Notes: a model not told the origin generated them from the letters alone. 12,145 nucleotides of DNA from Trichomonas tenax (GCA_023091735.1 JALKBU010001357.1:1-12145), one strand, 5' to 3'; shown: positions 1 through 8,628, counted from the stretch's first letter. Program-made: numbers and translations.

Positions 1-597
1 AAATGCAATCAATGATTTGATAGATATATAGACTGTGCCACTTATATCACTGGATAGACAACTATCAATATGTACATGAAAGTACTTTCAAATCGAAAAA
101 ATATTGATCAGATAAAAAGTTATGAAGGTCGCGGGACTACACCGCAGAAGGAAAAATTTTCCCTAATATTTCATAATATAATGTAAACAGACACATAATT
201 ACATAATCAATATGTGTCAAAATAGTTTTATGTATGTTTCCATAAAGCATAATGATCATTTTGGAATATATGAGAAAAAATCAAATAATTTTTTGTTTTA
301 ATTTGTTTCATGCATCCTTAATGTGTGAACTCAAAGTCAATTATATAGTTAATGTTTGTTCACTGTGTATTTTATTCAATATAGAAAATATTTATTTCAT
401 AGTATGAATCATCAAATTTGACAATAATAACTATTATATAATTATATAATTCTCCTGTGGAAAGCTATTATTTCAAGATCAATATGCATTATCATTAAAC
501 ATAACAAAATATTGAAAATATAGTTAAATATGAATAAGATTTAATATATTGTGATAAAGTAAATGAACATAACAGACAGCACACACTATATAGATGT
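1..597. other. AT-rich intergenic stretch, no gene seen
   Basis: No reading frame of useful length and no RNA gene is recognisable. The stretch holds the 3' flank of the minus-strand gene that ends at 598. One short GC-rich island at about 127-150 stands out and is listed separately. Around 430-452 there is a simple AT repeat (two copies of an 8-base TATATAAT-like unit), which is expected in DNA of this composition. Confidence 0.6.
131..162. repeat. small tandem hairpins in a GC-rich island
   Basis: GCGG (131-134) and CCGC (142-145) can pair around a 7-base loop. Directly after comes the near-perfect palindrome GGAAAAATTTTCC (150-162). The surrounding sequence is far more AT-rich. The 7-base loop lacks the U33 of a tRNA anticodon loop and the TTC of a T-loop, so it is not a tRNA arm. 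It could be part of a small structured RNA or a chance feature. Confidence 0.25.
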
Positions 598-1569
598 TTA
601 GCCATCGATCTTCTTATAGATTTCGCAGAAATCTGGAATTACATAATTTGAATCTGCACAAGTGATTCTATTTAATATATCACAAAGGTTAAGCTTCGAG
701 TTGTAGCTAAGTTCGTCTGTTTTGATAGAATGAACTAATTCGCAGACATTCTTCCCAGCAGCTTTGTTAACTTTTGAATTAGCTGTAACTTTGGCAATAA
801 AGTCAAGTGGAAGATTCAGCCATGGTCCGTTGCCCATCTTCTTGTATACTGATGAAATTGTAGAAATAATTTGTGAATTTGAACCATAAAAGCCCATATA
901 GTTGAGAGCTTTAACAGTAATGAAGAATGATTCGATAACTTCATCGTAATTGGCACATGATTCAATTAAGTTTCTCACGAATTTGGCATCAAAAAAGATT
1001 TCTCTTCCATTCATGATGATATCGTTGAAAATCTGAAGCATTGTTCTAATTATGAGTTGGTGATAATCAATGTCACAGAAATCTGCAAAGTTTAATGCAT
1101 CTTTTTGTAAATCTGAAATCAAATTTGTCCTTTGCATTTCGTTAATTAGATATATTTTGAACTGACTTATGTTAAGTATTTTTCCGAGGTTTATGAGGCT
1201 GTGAATGTAATGATAATTATTTCTATCCGAAATTCTTTGGTAAAGTTGAGATTGAATGTCAGCAATAGTCTTCTTTATCAATGTTTCTGGGTCCTCAATA
1301 GTGTTTCCAACTGATGGCTTGACAAATTGGATCAAAACATTTAATATAACAAGAACAAAGATTATTCTGCAAAGCCAAATGAAGCATGAACTTCTTTTGA
1401 CTTGAACATGCTCCTCTGTAGTTAGATCTTGAACTTCTTCAATAAATTCTTCTTCTTCGGTGTAACTATCTTCGATAATTTCTTCTTCTTCAGGATTGCG
1501 CTCGTGAACTGCTTCTTCTTCATTAGCTATTGGCTCTCCAGCTTCCATAATTTTTCCTTCAAAAGACAT
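598..1569 (-). CDS. acidic N-terminus, single-pass (type II) membrane protein, function unknown
   Basis: A 323-residue protein I do not recognise. Residues about 17-53 are strongly acidic with runs of glutamate and look disordered. A Lys-Arg pair at 58-59 precedes one hydrophobic segment at about 61-83 (SCFIWLCRIIFVLVILNVLI...), with no N-terminal signal peptide. By the positive-inside rule this is a signal anchor with the acidic tail in the cytosol. The remaining 240 residues are predicted helical and carry six cysteines (165, 205, 276, 296, 304, 315) and one N-glycosylation sequon (N133-I-S), which fits a lumenal or extracellular domain with disulfides. The stop codon TAA overlaps a TAAA (597-600), the trichomonad polyadenylation signal. 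The gene is divergent from the WD40 gene at 2007. No clear Inr is seen; a motif shared with the gene at 3986-5542 lies 5 bases before the ATG. Existence of the gene is likely; the topology is inferred. Confidence 0.8.
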   Translation of the reverse strand: MSFEGKIMEAGEPIANEEEAVHERNPEEEEIIEDSYTEEEEFIEEVQDLTTEEHVQVKRSSCFIWLCRIIFVLVILNVLIQFVKPSVGNTIEDPETLIKKTIADIQSQLYQRISDRNNYHYIHSLINLGKILNISQFKIYLINEMQRTNLISDLQKDALNFADFCDIDYHQLIIRTMLQIFNDIIMNGREIFFDAKFVRNLIESCANYDEVIESFFITVKALNYMGFYGSNSQIISTISSVYKKMGNGPWLNLPLDFIAKVTANSKVNKAAGKNVCELVHSIKTDELSYNSKLNLCDILNRITCADSNYVIPDFCEIYKKIDG

Positions 1570-1574
1570 TCAAT

Positions 1575-1584
1575 AATTTTGTCA
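1575..1584 (-). promoter_or_regulatory. start-proximal TGACAAAATT motif
   Basis: On the minus strand, TGACAAAATT is preceded by AAAAAC and followed by five bases and then the ATG at 1569. The same 10-mer, preceded by AAAAAT, sits at exactly the same distance before the ATG of the gene at 3986-5542. No Inr is evident for this gene, so the motif may be an alternative initiator or leader element. The function is inferred from position only. Confidence 0.4.
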
Positions 1585-1993
1585 GTTTTTCTCCTAACAC
1601 TTTCATTTGATCATATCTAGTTACTTGATGAAAATTCAAGGTCTTCACTACATGATAACCCGAATATAGGAGCTATTATATCAATTTATTATACAAAAAC
1701 ATTCTGATTATAGTCCTCAAATGTTATAGAATTGAATTTTTGGTTTCATAAAATGTGATACTATTTGACATGTAAAGTGTCAAAAAGTTTCGAAATTTTG
1801 CACAGATTAAATCGATAATATCTGAAAATTTAAATGGTAAAATTCAGTTTTTATTGATGAATAATTATAGAGTACTATCTATTGTATTTATATTTAGAGA
1901 ATTAACTAGATTTATAATGTAGTTGTTGAAAAAAAGATCATTTTTTGCAACCTGAAAATGATATATTAATCCCCCTGTATATTTTATACAAAC

Positions 1994-1998
1994 CCTTT
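1994..1998 (+). promoter_or_regulatory. M5-like initiator (CCTTT)
   Basis: CCTTT occurs 8 bases before the ATG at 2007, within CCCTTTTTATTACA. In Trichomonas vaginalis the M5 element CCTTT can replace the Inr, with transcription starting at the second C. That would give a start at 1995 and a 12-base leader, normal for trichomonads. No M3 (Myb-type) motif was found close upstream. Confidence 0.5.
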
Positions 1999-2006
1999 TT
2001 ATTACA

Positions 2007-2984
2007 ATGTCTCAACCTCGCAAAAATATCTCGAGAGAAGAAGCAGCTTTGCGTAGTTATTTCCCAGCAATGAAGCTTCTTCCTGACAAGCAATTCCACA
2101 ATGATGTTGCTTTTCGTCAAACTGGAGAACATTTTGCTGTTATATCTGAATATAACGTTGTTAGTCTCTTTGATTGTTCCACATGCAACTTGATCAAATC
2201 TATCAACAATTTTAAGTACAAATGCTCAAAATGTTTATTCCATCCTGATTCATTCCGTATTATCCTCAATTCTTACAATGAAACTGATCACAAAGCGCGA
2301 TTACTTAATGTAGACAAAGATGGTTTCGATTTATACTACGATGGTCCAAATGGACAGATAACATCAATGGCTGTTTCTGATTCTTGCTTATTCACAGCAT
2401 CTGAAGATGAACAGCTCCATGTTTTCGATGTAAAGACAGCAGAAGTGATTAAAAAGATTGATTGTGCACCAGATACACAAATTGCAGTTCATCCAAATGG
2501 AAAATGCATTGTTTTAACAGATTCTTCGTCAATTAGCCTCTACGATGTTCGAAATCTCGATTCATCAGTATGTTCAGTCCCAGTCTCTCCGGGTTGTAAA
2601 ATTGCTCCGCATTTCGGCGGAGTTGGTTCTCATCTCATTGTAACAGGCTCAAGGTTCGCAAAACTTTACTCTCTACGTGATCTTTCTGTGTTAAGACACT
2701 ACGAACAAAGCGATGATGAATATTTTACAACTGGAGTTTGCTTCACTCCAGACGAGAAATTCATTTTAATTGGTTCCTCAGACTTCAGCATTATTGCTTA
2801 CGATTCTCTGCACACACGAAAGGAAACTCCAAATCAAGATAAAACAGTCCTTACCGGTCAAATGTCTGAAGTTAAAGGAATTGCATGTTCAAATAAGTAC
2901 TTCAACTTTGTGTCGTTCGGCGAAGATTGCCTTTATTGGTCTGTCGATGCCGACTCGTTTGCTAGCTTCGGATATAAATCATAA
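2007..2984 (+). CDS. WD40 repeat protein, WDR82/Swd2-like
   Basis: A 325-residue beta-propeller protein, close to the 313 residues of animal WDR82. About seven WD40 blades are visible, for example 30-58, 72-101, 116-142, 158-181, 205-225, 240-266 and 288-312. Family-like stretches are LRSYF near 15-19 (WDR82 begins LRSF), VVSLFDC near 51-57 (family: IVLYDC), SISLYDVR near 175-182 (family: VKLYDLR), and FTPDEKFILIGSSD near 246-259 (family: FTPDSQFIMIGSED). WDR82/Swd2 is a subunit of the Set1/COMPASS histone H3K4 methyltransferase and of PP1-containing termination/phosphatase complexes in the nucleus. M1 is preferred to M22 because conserved LRSYF lies upstream of M22 and the CCTTT box fits M1. 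The TAA stop overlaps TAAA (2982-2985). The gene converges on the small gene ending at 3173. Family assignment was made by eye; another WD40 protein remains possible. Confidence 0.8.
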   Translation: MSQPRKNISREEAALRSYFPAMKLLPDKQFHNDVAFRQTGEHFAVISEYNVVSLFDCSTCNLIKSINNFKYKCSKCLFHPDSFRIILNSYNETDHKARLLNVDKDGFDLYYDGPNGQITSMAVSDSCLFTASEDEQLHVFDVKTAEVIKKIDCAPDTQIAVHPNGKCIVLTDSSSISLYDVRNLDSSVCSVPVSPGCKIAPHFGGVGSHLIVTGSRFAKLYSLRDLSVLRHYEQSDDEYFTTGVCFTPDEKFILIGSSDFSIIAYDSLHTRKETPNQDKTVLTGQMSEVKGIACSNKYFNFVSFGEDCLYWSVDADSFASFGYKS

Positions 2985-3172
2985 AAAATTGTATTGTATT
3001 TGTTTAGAAGATGAAATCAAAACGCTTTATTTCTTTAAGTATAGATCCCTTAAAAGGACTTGCGAATTTAAGAATATTTGTGATTTGAGCTTATTTATTA
3101 AAATATGTTAACAAATACGATAGTTTACAAATAATACAAAGTCTGATAGTAATTGAAAGAATGATAAGTCCA

Positions 3173-3538
3173 TTATTTCGGAGTGACTGATGGAAATTCT
3201 GTAGAATCTGCTGCAAACTGAGCTTGCTGAGTCACCGATGGAAAATCTGCCGATTGGAATGCAACAGACATCGGTAAAGGTGGTGCATCAGCGTCAATAA
3301 CTAAAGGTCCATTTTGCGGGAATGTATTCGGCTGAAGAAGAGGCGTGCGATTTGGATTTGTGAATATGACACTGTTATTGACAACAACAGGAGAGACAGT
3401 TACGAGAGGTTCATTTATAACACTTTCGACAACAGGTTCCTTCTTGCTGCGCCTACATAAAAGATATATCACTATACCTAAAATTATGATAAATACAGCA
3501 ATAGAACCAATCATGATATAAAGATAGAGAGCTTTCAT
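3173..3538 (-). CDS. small single-pass membrane protein with proline-rich tail
   Basis: A 121-residue protein I cannot assign to a family. Residues about 4-27 form one hydrophobic helix (start MKALYLYIMIGSIAVFII). It is followed at once by C28-RRSKK, a basic stop-transfer cluster, so the tail should face the cytosol and the short N-terminus the outside (type III, or uncleaved signal anchor). The 88-residue tail is rich in Pro, Val, Ser and Thr, and looks disordered. It ends in two copies of an acidic-FPSVT unit (FPSVT at 99-103 and 115-119, period 16). Such a tail could be a short linear motif for adaptor binding, but that is inference. An Inr-like TCACTTTTC 29 bases before the ATG supports the start. 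A TAAA lies about 46 bases past the stop. The gene runs in the same direction as the FHIP-like gene, which lies upstream of it with 447 bases between. Confidence 0.72.
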   Translation of the reverse strand: MKALYLYIMIGSIAVFIIILGIVIYLLCRRSKKEPVVESVINEPLVTVSPVVVNNSVIFTNPNRTPLLQPNTFPQNGPLVIDADAPPLPMSVAFQSADFPSVTQQAQFAADSTEFPSVTPK

Positions 3539-3985
3539 TTATATTTTTAGGATTGGATTAGAAAAGTGACAAAATTTAAAAATTAGATCACCCTATTAAA
3601 AACTGATTTGACTGACAATTTATTATTCATATACATATGTGAATCTAAATAACACACTTTCAAACAAAACCATATCAATCGACATAAAATCTTTATCAGT
3701 ATTCATAGCTATATGAGTTATAATAAACAAACACAAAGTTTTTATATTTTACAACAAATTAATTTTCAATCAAAATATTTTTCTCCACCAAAGAGTTTTT
3801 ATCCATCAGATCTCTTATATCTACATGTGCTTAATATGCTGCCAAAATCTTCACTTTCTAAAAGCTTTTTTTCTTGAAGATAAGTCGATGAATTTTCAGA
3901 TCCGATTTTGGATTATGAAATAATATGGCTATGGATTTCTGTGACATAGCAATTATATTCATTTGAAAAAAATAGAAATTTATAA
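3539..3985. other. intergenic spacer between two minus-strand genes
   Basis: The spacer holds the promoter of the 3173-3538 gene and the 3' flank of the FHIP-like gene. A TAAA polyadenylation-type signal lies at 3979-3982, three bases past that gene's stop. An imperfect palindrome around TTCATATACATATGTGAA (about 3628-3645) is visible but is of low complexity. No further gene is seen. Confidence 0.55.
3561..3569 (-). promoter_or_regulatory. Inr-like initiator TCACTTTTC
   Basis: On the minus strand TCACTTTTC fits the trichomonad initiator TCA+1Y(T/A). A start at the A (3567) gives a 29-base leader to the ATG at 3538. The same nine bases recur at 5607-5615 upstream of the next minus-strand gene. 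On the plus strand the site overlaps another copy of TGACAAAATT (3567-3576). Confidence 0.5.
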
Positions 3986-5542
3986 TTACATTTGAATAAT
4001 TTGTTCGCTTTGATTGATCATATTCTTGGACTGAGCTGTTGCATGAAGTTCTTTAATGAACTCCAATGCAATGATAAGATTACGAACCATGAGTTCTTCT
4101 TCATCCTTTGGAGGAATATTTTGCGCTTCATGATCATATCCTTCTGAGATCTTGCTCGGTAAGGACTGCAGATATCCTATCCTTGCCTTGAAGAAAGCTC
4201 CGAGCTTCTTGACTGCTTCAAATAATCCATTAGGGCATTCAGCGCAAAGCATTAAATATGTTGCATTATTACTCCACACGGAAGCGAGAACTGTCAAAAG
4301 CTCTGTTACTGCACAATTGATTCTGATTTCATTGGTAATGAAATTGTCGAGAATTAGAAGTGTTGAATTGAAGATGTCCATGCAGTCGAACTTAATGCCA
4401 TCAACAAAAAGTGTTTGTGAACGTGCTAAAGCCAAAGATACTCTTGGACGTGCTTCAGCAAGTTGCTTATTGATATCTGATTGAACAAACCACTCAGCAT
4501 TCATTAAGCTCATGAAATCGAATGAAACTTTGAACTCCTGTGGAGCTTCTGGGAAAGTGGGGAATGCATGCTCCAAAATGATAAGAGCTGCTCTTAATGC
4601 AAGATACTGAATATTTGTATTTTCGGACTTAATCAATTCAGGAAGTTGCTTGACAAGATAATCGATGATTATTTGAATAATTGGACGAGAAGAGAATGAC
4701 GCCAAAATGTAGATTGCGTAAGACAATGATTTCTCTGTCTGGTCCTCGAATATGCACGGACGAATCAAGTTCTCTGTGAGATATTTTGTAAATGATTCAA
4801 CATAAACAGCTGGAGCGACAGAAAGTGACATATCGATCGAAGACAAGAACTGCTGCTTTGGCGCATCAGTAGCCTTCGAATCCAAACAGTCTCTGATGAA
4901 TTCAACGCATGTAGCAACTAATGGTGAATATGTTGTAATGAATGTAAGTAAATTGGGCATTGTGTTTGCAGAACTTAAGATTTGAAGTAAGGCATCGCCC
5001 ATTACTTGGTATTTCGAAACAATTAACTGTGTAAATTGGTGAATAACAGGAGCAGAAGATTCTGACTCGATAAATGACTGAATATCATCTGGAACAATGA
5101 TAATATGGTTAACAAGGGTTTCAATTAATTGGTTAAATTGCTCTGAATTTGTTGGTCGTGCATTTTCGATAAAATTATTAAGTGGTTTGATGACAAAATG
5201 CTGAGTTAAGAACTGTGCTTCCTGTATTTTCGATACCTCTGTGAAGAAAAATGATACTTCGTCAACAAATCCTTTCGGAATATTTGCAAGTGCGAAAGCA
5301 ACTAAATTATTTGGTATTTTATTCTCTGCAAGGACTTGAGAAACAATGTTGATCATTCCACTAGCGATACCTTCCTTTATTTCAGCGATTAATTTGATGA
5401 TTAATTCGTGACATGCAACTAAACTTTGTGGGGAGTCTTTTAACGTCTGTTGGCATAAAGTGGTCCATGTTATGATCAACTTATCCTGTATAGAGATACT
5501 TGTTGGACCTTTTCCTATGAATTTAGAAAAGAATTCATTCAT
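3986..5542 (-). CDS. FHIP/RAI16-like (FAM160) family protein
   Basis: A 518-residue, almost wholly alpha-helical protein without signal peptide or membrane helix. Its pattern of helices matches the FHIP (FAM160, RAI16-like) family. Near 74-103 there is an IPNNLVAF...DEVSFFFTEV stretch like the family's 'IxExLVxLsLP...VLxFFtxLL'. At 115-125 HFVIKPLNNFI resembles 'h.sVyrPLxxLi'. At 178-220 comes a MGDALLQIL...SPLVATCVEFIRDCL block. At 385-422 DIFNSTLLILDNFITNEIRIN...LTVLAS resembles the family's C-terminal 'LxxLExmLexSlxxNLxLTgLLsxLAs'. FHIPs join Hook and FTS proteins in the FHF complex, which couples dynein-dynactin to Rab-marked endosomes or secretory carriers. Human members are about 750-1050 residues, so this version is compact. 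The start is the first ATG; a leader from the Inr-like site at 5607-5615 contains no other ATG. The assignment rests on visual matching; a generic HEAT-like protein is the alternative. Confidence 0.7.
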   Translation of the reverse strand: MNEFFSKFIGKGPTSISIQDKLIITWTTLCQQTLKDSPQSLVACHELIIKLIAEIKEGIASGMINIVSQVLAENKIPNNLVAFALANIPKGFVDEVSFFFTEVSKIQEAQFLTQHFVIKPLNNFIENARPTNSEQFNQLIETLVNHIIIVPDDIQSFIESESSAPVIHQFTQLIVSKYQVMGDALLQILSSANTMPNLLTFITTYSPLVATCVEFIRDCLDSKATDAPKQQFLSSIDMSLSVAPAVYVESFTKYLTENLIRPCIFEDQTEKSLSYAIYILASFSSRPIIQIIIDYLVKQLPELIKSENTNIQYLALRAALIILEHAFPTFPEAPQEFKVSFDFMSLMNAEWFVQSDINKQLAEARPRVSLALARSQTLFVDGIKFDCMDIFNSTLLILDNFITNEIRINCAVTELLTVLASVWSNNATYLMLCAECPNGLFEAVKKLGAFFKARIGYLQSLPSKISEGYDHEAQNIPPKDEEELMVRNLIIALEFIKELHATAQSKNMINQSEQIIQM

Positions 5543-5547
5543 GTTGA

Positions 5548-5557
5548 AATTTTGTCA
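5548..5557 (-). promoter_or_regulatory. start-proximal TGACAAAATT motif
   Basis: The minus strand reads AAAAATTGACAAAATT, then five bases, then the ATG at 5542. This copies the arrangement before the gene at 598-1569, including the A-run and the 5-base gap. A conventional Inr-like site lies farther upstream at 5607-5615, so the motif may be either an alternative initiator or a leader element. Confidence 0.4.
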
Positions 5558-5606
5558 ATTTTTTGATCAATTGATTCTTGTCACGTTTTATAATTTTCAA
5601 ATGGAC

Positions 5607-5615
5607 GAAAAGTGA
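5607..5615 (-). promoter_or_regulatory. Inr-like initiator TCACTTTTC
   Basis: TCACTTTTC on the minus strand fits TCA+1Y(T/A) and is identical to the site before the 3173-3538 gene. Starting at 5613 it would give a 71-base leader with no ATG. That is longer than usual in Trichomonas vaginalis, so the call is tentative. Confidence 0.35.
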
Positions 5616-7191
5616 AGATTTTTATGCCCATTTCCGTCCACTAATAGGATGTTCGTGGTAAACTCCCCTCAATCTTCAATAATCAGTGCCAATTTCACTA
5701 TCATATCCTTTAAACGTTTTTCCTCAATAAATTTTATCGAGAAAAAACTTCGTAAGAATCCTGTTCTCAGCATAGAAGCAAAATTTTTCTGTCGAGCTTT
5801 TACTGATTTTGTCATCAATCAGTAAATTTAAATTCTTCATTATTATCAAGCCTTCGATTACAGACTTTTACATTGAATATCCTATCAAACCATACGATTT
5901 TAGATGATGTAGCACTCCATAATTTATAGCTTGTACATCTTTTAAGGTATATTTTGAATTAAAATCATTCAAATATATAACTTTTTAATATTTTTCTATC
6001 TTTTTTTCATCAATTCTGTGCATTGAGTGATATTTTAGCATCATTATTTTTGCTTTAAATCAAACTTATAGTAGTTTCGAAAATAGAAAATCAAATTTTT
6101 TGATATGAACTTGTTTGAGAATCACTTTATCTCACTGAAAAACGTTTTTTTATGTTTTAAAACAATGATTGAAATGTATAATATATGAAGAAGATGAATA
6201 TTCTTTGGTAAAATATTGCCAAAAGTGTCATAAAACAATTTGGGTTGGATTCATCTTTTTTGTTGTGACCGATATTGACAAAATATGCTCAACTTAATAC
6301 AGCCACCAGTTCCACATCGATAAATTGATCCAAAATTTTGTTTTTATCGAAGATTGGATCCTTTGATGCCAATTTATTCAAATAATCCGAACAATATCAT
6401 TCATATCCTCGTTAAAACAAAGGAAATACAATTACCCGTTAAGTATATCATCCATTCTAAATACAGAATTATGTCGATTTATTTTGCCTTTATGTTTGAA
6501 ACAATTTATGAACTACACATATGTCAGTAATACATAGCAATTCATAAACACTCAATTACATTTTTTCAAGACGAGAAAACAACAACGATTACTCAATATA
6601 TATACAGAAAAAACACATTTAAAAGAAAAATTTACTTAAAAGCTGCCAACAGGGAGCTTTGTAGTACATGATTTTTATGATACAAAGTCGACTAAATATG
6701 CAAGATTATTGGTCAATGAAAACCTGCCTTATCATTCAAATTCCAGATAAAAATTACGACGTGTTTTGATTTCCTTAAGGATTAGAAGTTTGATGAAGTT
6801 CAAAAATCATTTTCATTATTTCCAACTGACAGATACTTTAATGAACTTGTACGTTACATGCTGATATTAGAGTGAAGCAACGGGACATCTCCAACTAATA
6901 ATACTGAACGAATTGAATATAAATAAGTATTCGATACTAATAACCAATTTAGCAGTTTGAGATTCATGTAATACTTCGCTTAGACTTACTGATATTGCGT
7001 GCTCATGCATCTAATCCTATAATAATATTAATAAGTCTGATCTAATTTTAGATTAGAGATACAAAGCAATATATAATTTCTATCTCTTTCATGGGTAAAT
7101 AAAGGACATAAGTCAGACCATGCGCAATTAGTGACCCAATAAATTCTCTCAAATCTTATTAGATAGTTATTCGTTCAAAGCATAATATGAT

Positions 7192-7208
7192 AGAGCCCAC
7201 CAGGCTCT
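7192..7208. repeat. short GC-rich hairpin
   Basis: AGAGCC (7192-7197) and GGCTCT (7203-7208) form a perfect 6-base-pair stem around the loop CACCA. It stands out in AT-rich DNA. No flanking gene or RNA domain was identified, so the role is unknown. Confidence 0.25.
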
Positions 7209-8618
7209 TATTAAGATTTTAAGATTTATCTCTCTTGAACTCAAATCAAAAATGTTGATTGATCATATTTTTACGTTCAGTCAATTAATTAAGTCTTACT
7301 CACGTGAAAACTCAGTTCTATGAGATGTGTTTGATGCTTGGATAACAATTTATGACAATTTCAAAGGCTATTAATGCCATAATTTCATAAACCATAAATG
7401 TATACATATTTCATTGTAAATTCACATTTAAATACCTGTCTCTCGCAGAATATATAACTATCCCATGTTTTATATCGTATTTATATGATTTTTTACTATC
7501 AAAACTGTCATTAAAGGTAAAATAGTGACAGCGATTTACAAATGTATCATGAAAACATTAAGTCACATTGTATAGACTCTAACCACAAAATATCAGCTAT
7601 TTGCTGTGAAATACAATTGTTGAATTCAAATTGAACAACATAAATGGCCAAAATAACTTTGCGTGGAAATTCGAATGGATACAGAAACGCAAAATACACA
7701 AAAAGTAAGAGACATTGATGGGTTGAAGTGTGAAGATTTCAATTTGATGATTTTTGGAGACTATTTTTATTTTAGGAGATCTATACATTGAGGCAATTCC
7801 TGTTATAGAAAAATTTTCAAAAAATAAAAAAAAGTGCGAATGTTTACAAAAAGTGTTAATTCGAAAATTATACTCCTTATATAAAACTTATATAGAAAAA
7901 CATTTTGCCAAATCAAATTTTACTTAAAAATCAAACTATATTGTAATAGTACGCATTCCATATCAAAACGGCTTTGTTTTGTTTTTCAAAGCAACCCATC
8001 ATATTTTTGTGAGTTCTGCAGAAGCTTGTTTCCAGAATTCAAAAATTTACAGATTTTTTTTAAATATATTCATGTTCTCTATACTAAATTCTACAACATG
8101 TAAAAGTCCTATCAAATTCTTCAATTTGATTTCCCAGTAATATTATTATGTATAGTATACCAAGCAAAACCTATATTTCTGATAGGAATCTCAAAAATGA
8201 TTTGTACCTCAAATTTATATATTACGATTTTTCATCTATTGAATATTCGTTTGTATGATAGAAATCATTTATCACAGCAAAATCAATATTATTTATTGAT
8301 AAATAGCATAATATTTTTTATCTTTGATACGATTCTCAAAATTCAATCAGTTTAAAACGCTAGCTCTCAAATTTTTGATGTCATGAAATAAAACACTAGC
8401 ATTTAATTGTAAAATCTGAATATCATCAAATTGTAATTTTCAATTGGCCCCAAAATTCTGAGGGAAATAACTTTTTACCTATCAAAAATTGAATGCTGTT
8501 GATATGTCACCATATTTAGAATCCACTCTTGAATTCTATTTACAATATGCAAAATTAAACAAGTTTTGAGAGAAAACGATTTTAAATTTTGAGACAACCC
8601 ATCATGTTATTTTATTGA

Positions 8619-8628
8619 TCATTTTTTC
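8619..8628 (+). promoter_or_regulatory. Inr initiator TCATTTTTTC
   Basis: TCATTTTTTC matches the trichomonad Inr TCA+1Y(T/A) and sits just before the ATG at 8632. Starting at the A (8621) leaves an 11-base leader, typical for trichomonad messages. This supports both the start codon choice and expression of the homeodomain gene. Confidence 0.65.

Larger units (their letters stand above)
1570..2006. promoter_or_regulatory. divergent intergenic promoter region
   Basis: This 437-base AT-rich spacer separates the head-to-head genes at 598-1569 (-) and 2007-2984 (+), so it should contain both promoters. The plus-side element is the CCTTT box at 1994-1998. An Inr-like TCATTTTTT also occurs at 1938-1946, but a leader starting there would include an upstream ATG with a 3-codon ORF, which makes it the weaker candidate. 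On the minus side only the TGACAAAATT motif near the ATG stands out. Confidence 0.6.

Noticed and set aside
1938..1946. Inr-like TCATTTTTT as the start of the WD40 gene
   Set aside because: It would give a 67-base leader containing an upstream ATG with a tiny ORF; the CCTTT box 8 bases before the ATG fits better.
2770..3111. 113-codon plus-strand frame at the end of the WD40 gene
   Set aside because: It overlaps the last conserved blades of the WD40 protein in another frame and runs into the 3' flank; no independent support.
4152..4484. 110-codon plus-strand frame
   Set aside because: It lies wholly antisense within the FHIP-like gene, with no promoter and no recognisable domain.
6720..6900. 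Protein-like plus-strand translation interrupted by stops
   Set aside because: GC is only modestly raised, the stop-free pieces are under about 35 codons, and no family could be recognised; not distinguishable from chance.
7597..7788. 63-codon minus-strand frame and protein-like plus-strand frames in the same place
   Set aside because: Locally raised GC makes it worth a glance, but the frames are short, conflict between strands, lack a promoter signal, and the minus-strand translation is a low-information mix.
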